From Candidatus Cloacimonadota bacterium (GTDB taxonomy: Bacteria; Cloacimonadota; Cloacimonadia; Cloacimonadales; Cloacimonadaceae), in contig JAQUJJ010000059.1 of NCBI GenBank assembly GCA_028681035.1, positions 1 to 20,723 on the forward strand: a stretch of DNA of 20,723 nt, read 5' to 3'. This document shows, one piece after another, positions 15,030 through 20,723 of the stretch. A program made the position numbers and the translations under genes. The notes under the pieces were generated by a model. The model saw nothing but the letters and a program-made list of their open reading frames with translations, was not told the origin of the DNA and searched no databases. How positions within the stretch are numbered: position 1 is the stretch's first letter; every line of letters starts with the position of its first letter.

Positions 15030-16315
15030 TGCAAAGAAACAAAAACAGAAAAGGTTATAAGAAAACCAAAGTTGGCTGGATTCCGGCGGAGTGGAAGGAA
15101 AAGACGCTCGGAAGTTTCACAAAGTGGGGATCAGGTGGCACTCCCTCGAAAGCAAACGAGCTATATTGGGGAGGCAATATTCCATGGATTAGCGCCATTT
15201 CTATGCACACAACAAGATTCTCCGATTCCATATTAAAAATCACCAAGGAAGGCCTAAAATCTGGATCACGTTTGGCACCGAAAAACAGCCTTCTTTTGCT
15301 TGTTCGCGGAAGTATGCTATTCAAAAAAATTCCTGTTGGTATTACAGAAATCGATGTAGCATTTAATCAAGATGTGAAATCTATAATCCCAAACGAAAAA
15401 TACGCATCGCCAGAATACCTCTTAGCCTGGCTGTTAGGGCATGAACATAAACTATTAGGAATGGTTGGAGGAACAGGTATTGGTGCGGGCAAGCTCGATT
15501 CAGACGGACTTCTGGCTTTAGTACTCCCCCTCCCCCCACTCCCAGAGCAGACGGCGATTGCGGGTGTGCTGGAGTGTTGGGACAAAGCAATTAAGAATTT
15601 AGATTTGAAAATTGCTAAAAAGCGCCAGGTTAAAAAGGGGCTGCAGCAGCGGCTTCTCTCCGGCAAGCTGCGCTTGACGGGAGAGAAGAATAGTGAATGT
15701 AGAATAGGGAATAGGGAATGTGAAGAGAATGGGGAATTGAGAATTGGGAATAGTGAATTGGGAATTCCTGCGGGATGGAAGTCGGTGCTGCTGGGGGATG
15801 TATGCGTAATTTCGTACGGGAAAGACTGGAAAACTGTCGCGTCAGAAAATGGAGAGTTTTATGTTTATGGGACTGGGGGTATTATGGGTAAAGCATGTAA
15901 ATATTTGTTTGATGCTCCCGCGATCCTTATCGGACGGAAAGGCACTATAAACAAACCAATATTTATTATTGAAAAATTTTGGGCGGTTGACACTGCATTT
16001 GCCGTTCATGCAAACAGACAATCAGAAGCACAGTTTTTGTATTATGCATTTCAACAAATACAATGGCTAAATTACAGTGAGGCTTCGGGTGTTCCAAGCT
16101 TAAGCCGTCCTACAATTGAAAAAATCAAACTCGTTATCCCTCCCCTACCCGAGCAGAAGGCGATTGCACGAGTGCTGTCGGCGGCGGATAGCGAGATTGA
16201 GGCTTTGGAGACGAAACTTCGTTTATGGAAAGAGCAGAAGAAATACCTTCTTAACAATCTTGTGACCGGCACAATACGGTTGCCTGAATTTAGAAACATC
16301 ACGGGGGTGAAGTGA
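15029..16315 (+). CDS. hsdS: Type I restriction specificity subunit S, two TRDs with a repeat-encoded linker
   Basis: Complete 428-aa HsdS. TRD1 (about 15-165) starts GWIPAEWKEKTLGSFTKWGS and ends at the LPLPPLPEQ motif. The central conserved helix (about 172-216) includes IAKKRQVKKGLQQRLLSGKL. TRD2 (about 247-385) starts IPAGWKSVLLGDVCV and ends at PPLPEQKAIARVL. The C-terminal conserved helix follows. The two TRDs read the two halves of a bipartite DNA target, and the helix length sets the gap. Between SGKLRL and IPAGW there is an extra stretch of about 27 residues (about 220-247) encoded by a heptamer array. It contains RIGN and SELGI, the same peptide as the HsdM tail. The ATG overlaps the KAP stop (TAATG). 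Confidence 0.94.
   Translation: MQRNKNRKGYKKTKVGWIPAEWKEKTLGSFTKWGSGGTPSKANELYWGGNIPWISAISMHTTRFSDSILKITKEGLKSGSRLAPKNSLLLLVRGSMLFKKIPVGITEIDVAFNQDVKSIIPNEKYASPEYLLAWLLGHEHKLLGMVGGTGIGAGKLDSDGLLALVLPLPPLPEQTAIAGVLECWDKAIKNLDLKIAKKRQVKKGLQQRLLSGKLRLTGEKNSECRIGNRECEENGELRIGNSELGIPAGWKSVLLGDVCVISYGKDWKTVASENGEFYVYGTGGIMGKACKYLFDAPAILIGRKGTINKPIFIIEKFWAVDTAFAVHANRQSEAQFLYYAFQQIQWLNYSEASGVPSLSRPTIEKIKLVIPPLPEQKAIARVLSAADSEIEALETKLRLWKEQKKYLLNNLVTGTIRLPEFRNITGVK
15688..15768 (+). repeat. In-frame heptamer array inside hsdS (about 12 units)
   Basis: 81 bp made of GAAT-starting units: GAATAGT, GAATGTA, GAATAGG twice, two short units (6 and 5 bp), GAATGGG, GAATTGA, GAATTGG, GAATAGT, GAATTGG, GAATTCC. 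Its total length is a multiple of three, so the reading frame passes through. It encodes the linker between the central helix and TRD2. Confidence 0.8.
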
Positions 16316-16318
16316 AGA

Positions 16319-16338
16319 GAATAGTGAATTTGAATGAC
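16319..16338 (+). repeat. Degenerate heptamer array between hsdS and the four-helix-bundle gene
   Basis: GAATAGT, GAATTT (one base short) and GAATGAC directly after the hsdS stop; weaker GAAT-like units continue into the start region of the next gene. Confidence 0.5.
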
Positions 16339-16344
16339 AAAAGA

Positions 16345-16719
16345 ATGGTGAAAATAGAAATGAAAATTGATATTACGAAAAGAACTTTTGAATTTGCGCT
16401 GAGAATTGTAAAGCTGTGCCGCTTTCTTGATGAAAGCCAGAAGACACACAGGGCATTAGTCAACCAATTGATTAGGTCAGGCACTTCCGTTGGTGCAAAT
16501 GTTGAAGAAGCTCAATCCGGCCAGAGTCGCGCTGACTTTCTCTCTAAAATATCAATTTCATGTAAAGAGGCACGTGAAACTCTCTATTGGCTGCGCCTAA
16601 TCTCTGCATCAAATGAAAGCCTTGCGCCACAATTAGCCGATATCATCAAAGAATCCAACGAGATCGTCAGCATCCTAACGTCTATTATAAAATCTACGAA
16701 GGACAGCAGACCTGAATAG
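16345..16719 (+). CDS. Four-helix-bundle protein (S23/TIGR02436-like)
   Basis: 124-aa protein of the small four-helix-bundle family related to the protein in 23S rRNA intervening sequences and to the accessory Avd proteins of diversity-generating retroelements. Family signatures are visible: FEFALRIVKLCRFL (helix 1), LVNQLIRSGTSVGANVEEAQ (the strongly conserved R-S-G-S-GAN-EEA segment) and FLSKISISCKEARETLYWL. The family forms pentamers and binds nucleic acid in the Avd case; the role elsewhere is unknown. Start is uncertain: GTG 16312 overlaps the hsdS stop, ATG 16345 was chosen, and ATG 16360 (MKIDITKRTFEF) is equally plausible. It is bracketed by heptamer arrays, and its TAG stop lies in the downstream one. 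No reverse transcriptase or variable repeat is present here. Confidence 0.88.
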   Translation: MVKIEMKIDITKRTFEFALRIVKLCRFLDESQKTHRALVNQLIRSGTSVGANVEEAQSGQSRADFLSKISISCKEARETLYWLRLISASNESLAPQLADIIKESNEIVSILTSIIKSTKDSRPE

Positions 16720-16755
16720 GGAATTTAGAATATTGAATAGTGAACTTTGAATAGA
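16714..16755 (+). repeat. Heptamer array after the four-helix-bundle gene (6 units)
   Basis: GAATAGG-GAATTTA-GAATATT-GAATAGT-GAACTTT-GAATAGA in exact 7-bp register. The TAG stop of the four-helix-bundle gene (16717-16719) lies in unit 1. Confidence 0.75.
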
Positions 16756-16777
16756 GTCAGATAACAATAGGATCAAA

Positions 16778-16831
16778 ATGTTTGTTAATGAAGATTTACC
16801 GTTACAGCATCAATTTACCGATTTAGGATAA
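16778..16831 (+). CDS. Possible 17-aa leader ORF before hsdR
   Basis: ATG preceded by AGGA at 6 bp, encoding MFVNEDLPLQHQFTDLG and ending TAA five bases before the hsdR ATG. The AGGA that would serve hsdR lies in its last codons, an arrangement that could couple hsdR translation to this ORF. It may equally be chance or a scar of the repeat insertion. Confidence 0.25.
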   Translation: MFVNEDLPLQHQFTDLG

Positions 16832-16836
16832 AAATT

Positions 16837-19800
16837 ATGGAACAACTTCCGAAATACATCGTAACCCCGAAGTTAACAACTCTCAGTTATCCACTACCAA
16901 CTGAAAAGAGTTCTCAATTCCCTATTCCCTATTCAAAGGAATTCCCTATTCCCTATTCTACATTCACTATTCCCGACCTCGCAGAGGTCAGTGCTTCGCA
17001 GTTACCCGCAATTCTCCAACTCATCAACCAGGGTTATACGTATCTTTCACGAGAAGATATCCGTCAGCTCAGGGAAAGCTCATCGCAGTATATTCTGCGA
17101 GAGGTCGCTTTTGAGGCGTTGCGCAAAATTAATGACTCGAAGGTCTCTGACAAGAGCATCCGCGATGAGGTTTTTAAGGCGGAGCTGCAGATTGATCTGG
17201 GTGAGGGCGTTTTCAAGGCATCGGAAGACATCTATGCTCTTCTGTTGGCAGGCTGCGGGGTTTCAGAGCTGATCAATGGGAAAAAGAGCTCGCCGCAGAT
17301 GCGTTTTATTGACTGGCGTACCCCTGAGAATAACACATTTCATATCTGCGCTGAGTTTCCAATCGGATCGAAAGCCACGAGCAGCTCTCAGCATCGATTT
17401 GACATCGTCCTGTTTGTGAACGGTATTCCCTTCGCAGTGATTGAAAATAAAAAACCATCAATAAAAGTTGCAGAGGCCGTCAACCAGATGGTGCGTAATC
17501 AGGAACGTTCGGAAACACCGAAGTTCTTCCTCTTCCCTCAGATATTAATTGCCACGAATGTTCACCAACTGAAGTATGGCACCATGCGCACTCCTGCCCG
17601 CTTCTACTCTCACTGGAAGGAGAAGGATGCCGATCAAGCGGAATTCGACGCAGAGGTCGAAGAGATAATTAACCGCCCAAGTCCGACTGAGATTATCGAA
17701 AAAATTCTCCATGATCTTGGCCTCCCAGATGGCTCTTGTGTCAGCCTGTCGCCGCGCAAGGCGACCGAACAGGATCGCGGGATATATTCGCTTCTTCGCC
17801 CCTCACGGATACTTGATCTGGTGCGAAATTTTATTCTGTATGATGATGGCGAAAAGAAGATCGCCCGATATCAGCAGTATTTCGCTATCAAGAAAGCAAT
17901 GGAACGGCTGAAAACTTTTGATGAATTCGGACGTCGTCGTGGCGGGTTGATTTGGCACACACAGGGCTCCGGTAAAAGCCTGACAATGGTGATGCTGGTG
18001 AAATCTCTGATAGATGATTCTGAGATTATTCTGCCGCGGGTTCTGGTTGTGACCGACCGGCGTGATCTTGACCGGCAGATCAGCGAAACCTTCGCTGCCT
18101 GCAACATCAAGAAGGATGTCAAGAAGACCACCAGCAGTGCTGAGCTGCTGGAGCTTATCAGGGAAAAGGATCAGCGGGTTATTACGGCGTTGATTCAGAA
18201 GTTTGATACAGCCAGAACCGCTCGCGATTTTGTTGATGATGACCCGAATGTTTTTGTGTTGATTGATGAAGCGCACCGCTCGCAGTCGGGTCAGGCCGGC
18301 ACTGAACTTGAGCTGATTCTGCCTAAAGCCTGCCGCATCGCTTTCACAGGCACACCTCTCATGAAAAAGGAGAAGCTGGATGGCGATGACAAAAAGGGCT
18401 TTAAAACAAAGAAGATCACCGAAACAAAATTCGGCGGGATGATCGATGCCTATACCATCTCAGAGGCTGAAAAGGATGGCGTTGTGCTGCCGCTTATCTA
18501 TCAGCCGCGTTTTGTTGTGCAGAGTGTTCAGCAGAGGCTGATGGATGAGTTTTATGACAACATCACCAGAGACCTTTCCCTGGAGCAGAAGCAGGCGTTG
18601 CAGCAGCGCTTCAACTCCTCCCAAATTGTGGAGGAGACCTCCCAGCGCATCGAAACCATTGCGCTGGATATTCTGAAGCACTATAGCCGGTTTGAAAACA
18701 CAGGACTCAAAGCGCAGGTTGTCGCCCCTTCCAAATATGCGGCTATTATGTTCCAAGAGGCCTTCACGCTCTGCCGAGGTCAGAGCAGTCAACCGTTGAC
18801 AGCCGTGATTATATCCGACACTAACGACAAGGAGGAGGATGACCAGCTACCGGAGCACAAAAAGTTTGTGGCTCAATTTTTAGCTGAGGAGAAACATCGC
18901 TACGGCTCATCTCTACTTAAACGGGAGCGGGAGCTGATCAACGATTTCAAGAAGAATCCTAATGGTGTACGCATGCTGATTGTGGTGGACAAACTCTTAA
19001 CCGGATTTGATGCGCCGCGTAATACATTCCTTTATCTATCCAAACAGTTAACCAACCACAACCTGCTGCAGGCCGTTGCCCGCGTGAACCGTCTGTTCGA
19101 GGGCGACGAGGGCAAGGAAGCCAAAGTTAACGGATTTGTAATCGACTATTCAAAGAATGCCCGGAATCTTAAAGATGCCATGGAGCTTTTCTCCAACTAC
19201 GACCCAGATGATATTGAGCGGGCGCTCTTAAATACCGACCAGCAGATAGAAAACCTGGACGCATTGTATCAGCAGCTACTTGATATTTTTAAAACCGTAC
19301 GCAACAAAGATGACAGAGAGGAGTATGTAAGGATTCTGGAGAACAACCTCGAAACCCGTGAGCGGTTCTATGAGTTGGTCAATGAGTTTACGCGTCGCTT
19401 CTCTTCCTGTCAAATGCTCTATGACTTCACACAGAAGGTTGAAGCCAAGAAAATCCGGCGCTATGCGCTGGCGTTAAAGAGCTTCGTTGAGCTGAAAAAG
19501 ATCCAAAAAACAAAGAATGCTGAAACGGTGGATTTCTCCAAGTATGAGGATCAGATTCGGCGCATCCTGAACAAATTCGTTATAGCGGAGTATGTGACTG
19601 AGCTGACAGAGCCGTTATGCGTCTCTGAATCAGCAGAGTTCAATGCGTACATTGAGAGCGCGGAGCGCGGGCTATCAGAGAGATCTAAAGCTGAGGCGAT
19701 TGCCGCCCAGACAAAACGCACCATTACAGAGAATTACAACCGTGACCCTGAGTTCTACAAGCATTTCAGCGAGAAGATCAACCAGTTGCTAGCCGCACTG

Positions 19801-20205
19801 AGAGCAGCCAAAGAGGAGGATGTTAAGGCCCTTCTCTGTGATGTCCGCGATATTCAGGGAAAGGTCTTTGACTATGAGGATAATGATATACCGGTTGCTC
19901 TTAAAACAGATAAACCTCTGCATCCCTACTACCGTAATTTAAAAACTCAACTGGAGGGCCACGGACTTACCACTGAGCAGCTTAGCCTGATGTCGGAGAA
20001 GGTCTATGGACTAATCAACCAGCACAAGATAATTGACTGGGAGAGCAACATTGAGGTGGAGCGCCGGGTGCGTATTGAGCTGGAGGACTACCTTTTTGAT
20101 GTTGTTAATGATAAATTCGGCACTAACCTGAAACCGGATGAGATAGATGCTGTTATCTCCATGATTTGGAAACTGGCGGTTCAGAACAAAGATGAAGTGA
20201 GTTAG
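16837..20205 (+). CDS. hsdR: Type I restriction endonuclease subunit R (nuclease-translocase)
   Basis: Complete 1122-aa HsdR. The N-terminal PD-(D/E)xK nuclease is visible: D189 in RFDIVLFVNG and E203/K205 in AVIENKKP. The superfamily 2 motor follows, with Walker A TQGSGKS (375-381), DEAH (477-480), FTGTP (503-507) and motif VI QAVARVNR (745-752). The C-terminal helical domain docks on the methyltransferase. HsdR translocates DNA and cuts unmodified molecules far from the recognition site. AGGAT lies ~9 bp before ATG 16837. Residues ~26-46 (QFPIPYSKEFPIPYSTFTIP) are encoded by an inverted heptamer array. They precede the normal HsdR start region (SASQLPAILQLINQGYTYL), so the native N-terminus appears extended by repeat sequence. 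It is the last gene of the locus and converges on the right-flank genes. Confidence 0.95.
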   Translation: MEQLPKYIVTPKLTTLSYPLPTEKSSQFPIPYSKEFPIPYSTFTIPDLAEVSASQLPAILQLINQGYTYLSREDIRQLRESSSQYILREVAFEALRKINDSKVSDKSIRDEVFKAELQIDLGEGVFKASEDIYALLLAGCGVSELINGKKSSPQMRFIDWRTPENNTFHICAEFPIGSKATSSSQHRFDIVLFVNGIPFAVIENKKPSIKVAEAVNQMVRNQERSETPKFFLFPQILIATNVHQLKYGTMRTPARFYSHWKEKDADQAEFDAEVEEIINRPSPTEIIEKILHDLGLPDGSCVSLSPRKATEQDRGIYSLLRPSRILDLVRNFILYDDGEKKIARYQQYFAIKKAMERLKTFDEFGRRRGGLIWHTQGSGKSLTMVMLVKSLIDDSEIILPRVLVVTDRRDLDRQISETFAACNIKKDVKKTTSSAELLELIREKDQRVITALIQKFDTARTARDFVDDDPNVFVLIDEAHRSQSGQAGTELELILPKACRIAFTGTPLMKKEKLDGDDKKGFKTKKITETKFGGMIDAYTISEAEKDGVVLPLIYQPRFVVQSVQQRLMDEFYDNITRDLSLEQKQALQQRFNSSQIVEETSQRIETIALDILKHYSRFENTGLKAQVVAPSKYAAIMFQEAFTLCRGQSSQPLTAVIISDTNDKEEDDQLPEHKKFVAQFLAEEKHRYGSSLLKRERELINDFKKNPNGVRMLIVVDKLLTGFDAPRNTFLYLSKQLTNHNLLQAVARVNRLFEGDEGKEAKVNGFVIDYSKNARNLKDAMELFSNYDPDDIERALLNTDQQIENLDALYQQLLDIFKTVRNKDDREEYVRILENNLETRERFYELVNEFTRRFSSCQMLYDFTQKVEAKKIRRYALALKSFVELKKIQKTKNAETVDFSKYEDQIRRILNKFVIAEYVTELTEPLCVSESAEFNAYIESAERGLSERSKAEAIAAQTKRTITENYNRDPEFYKHFSEKINQLLAALRAAKEEDVKALLCDVRDIQGKVFDYEDNDIPVALKTDKPLHPYYRNLKTQLEGHGLTTEQLSLMSEKVYGLINQHKIIDWESNIEVERRVRIELEDYLFDVVNDKFGTNLKPDEIDAVISMIWKLAVQNKDEVS
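16914..16972 (-). repeat. Inverted in-frame heptamer array in the hsdR N-terminal coding region
   Basis: On the + strand: TCAATTC, CCTATTC twice, a 10-bp AAAGGAATTC, CCTATTC twice, TACATTC, ACTATTC. These are reverse complements of the GAATAGG/GAATTGA units seen elsewhere, and this is the only array in this orientation. It is translated in frame within HsdR. Confidence 0.8.
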
Positions 20206-20214
20206 TGCGCGAGT

Positions 20215-20328
20215 TTATAATGCGAGATTGCTTTTAACTATTGTCTTCACACGCAGATTGAAACTGGACAGTTCGCGCGCAACCGCGCAACCAACAACAC
20301 CCGCTCCAATAATGACCACGTCGTTCAT
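20215..20328 (-). pseudogene. FAD-dependent oxidoreductase (GlpA/DAO-type) remnant, N-terminus only
   Basis: The leftward frame from ATG 20328 reads MNDVVIIGAGVVGCAVAREL and then SSFNLRV. This is a classic FAD-binding N-terminus (GxGxxG) of the DAO family, most like FAD-dependent glycerol-3-phosphate dehydrogenases. The expected second beta-strand ending in an acidic ribose-binding residue is missing. After about codon 27 (near 20248) the sequence no longer fits, and the frame stops at 20215-20217. The remaining ~450 codons are absent, replaced by the end of the restriction locus. The start is real: GGGAG precedes it, and the ATG overlaps the stop of the HAD gene (ATGA), so the two formed an operon. 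Confidence 0.75.
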
Positions 20329-20723
20329 GCCAGAGCTCCCAGCGTCTCAACCACTACAGACGGCGCTGTTCCTCTGTAATCGGCAAGAGTTGCGCGCGTG
20401 GTTTCGCCGGATAACACGCACACAAAATCAATCCCGGCGGTATCAGCCATGGCTTTATCGGTATAAAGCCGATCACCGACAACAGCAACCTGCTCCGGTT
20501 TGAAGCGCTTAAGAACAGGTGCAAGCAACGATGGCGAGGGCTTGCCGAAAACATGCGAGGGCTCCTGCCCGTTGGTCGTCCGCATCAGGTTAAGCATTCC
20601 ACCTACATCAGGAATCGGCCCCTCTTCACTCGGACAGCAGTTATCTCCATGCGTGGCCACATAATCCGGTGCCGGAGTCCTGTTCAGAAGCACAGCGGCA
20701 CGACGAAGCTTCTCGTAAGTCAG
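20325..20723 (-). CDS. HAD superfamily IIA phosphatase, NagD-like (5' partial at window edge)
   Basis: The frame enters from the right edge (LTYEKLRRAAVLLNRTPAPD) and gives 132 residues, the C-terminal half of the usual ~260. It contains the NagD/PGP-type cap and late HAD motifs: YVATHGDNCCPSEEGPIPDV, FGKPSPSLLAPVL (motif III lysine) and VAVVGDRLYTDKAMADTAGI (motif IV acid pair), then VCVLSGETTRA. Such enzymes dephosphorylate small sugar or polyol phosphates. Its translational overlap with the start of a glycerol-3-phosphate-dehydrogenase-like gene suggests glycerol phosphate metabolism, which is inference. This gene appears intact at its 3' end, while its downstream partner is broken. Confidence 0.85.
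   Translation of the reverse strand: MTYEKLRRAAVLLNRTPAPDYVATHGDNCCPSEEGPIPDVGGMLNLMRTTNGQEPSHVFGKPSPSLLAPVLKRFKPEQVAVVGDRLYTDKAMADTAGIDFVCVLSGETTRATLADYRGTAPSVVVETLGALA

Noticed and set aside
15688..16972. Short regular repeats as a CRISPR array
   Set aside because: Units are 7 bp with no spacers, they differ from one another, and no cas genes are present.
3767..20205. BREX, DISARM or Zorya-type system
   Set aside because: The diagnostic genes (pglZ, pglX, drmABC, zorAB) are absent; the methyltransferase, S and R subunits are ordinary type I.
3474..20300. Integrative island with tRNA attachment site and integrase
   Set aside because: No tRNA gene, integrase, transposase or matching direct repeats are visible at either edge.
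20228..20503. 91-aa rightward ORF after hsdR
   Set aside because: It is antisense to the HAD phosphatase and the FAD-oxidoreductase remnant, both of which have clear motifs in the other direction.

Overview
The window is bacterial: a gene-dense chromosomal segment with sigma70-like promoters and Shine-Dalgarno sites. The lineage is uncertain. A BipA GTPase, a heme-copper-oxidase-like C-terminus, a VF530-type gene remnant and many palindromic intergenic repeats suggest a Gram-negative or PVC-type environmental bacterium, but nothing here fixes the phylum. LEFT FLANK (1-3650): the last 32 codons of a membrane protein run to 99, followed by a composite palindrome. A small leftward cluster of unrecognised short genes (997 down to 435) follows, with a near-consensus promoter at 1032-1060; at least two of the short genes look degraded. 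A gene-free stretch (998-1661) is packed with hairpins and repeats. Then comes a complete bipA/typA (1662-3473). The 26 codons of a VF530 (DUF2132) gene end exactly at the bipA stop, marking an old rearrangement junction. DEFENCE LOCUS (3732-20205): one rightward, apparently single-operon type I restriction-modification locus. The order is half-size hsdS, hsdM, KilA-N protein, RhuM protein, a 1258-aa protein with a nuclease-like N-terminus, a 1100-aa KAP P-loop ATPase with two membrane segments, full two-TRD hsdS, a four-helix-bundle (S23-like) protein, and hsdR. The core R-M genes are separated by four accessory genes in the middle (5901-15029), and the two largest are visibly AT-richer than hsdM and hsdR. 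The first gene appears to be transcribed leaderless from a promoter that abuts its ATG. The most striking signal is a degenerate heptamer (GAATAGG/GAATTGG) that occurs in short in-phase arrays at almost every gene junction of this locus. It is also read in frame inside hsdS (between the two target-recognition halves) and, inverted, inside the N-terminus of hsdR. The arrays supply the stop codons of hsdM, the KilA-N gene and the four-helix-bundle gene. This suggests a repeat that spreads between and into genes, marks cassette boundaries and, having a 7-bp unit, could switch reading frames in hsdS and hsdR. RIGHT FLANK (20206-20723): a leftward HAD-IIA (NagD-like) phosphatase, cut by the window edge, overlaps by ATGA the first ~27 codons of an FAD-dependent (GlpA/DAO-type) oxidoreductase. 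That gene is broken where the hsdR side begins. HOW THE GENES MAY WORK TOGETHER: HsdM with an HsdS methylates host sites and HsdR cleaves unmodified DNA. The half-HsdS could give a second specificity. The nuclease-like protein and the KAP ATPase, sandwiched inside the operon and coupled to hsdS by a TAATG overlap, are a plausible additional, possibly undescribed anti-phage module. KilA-N and RhuM proteins are frequent passengers of such loci, with unknown roles.
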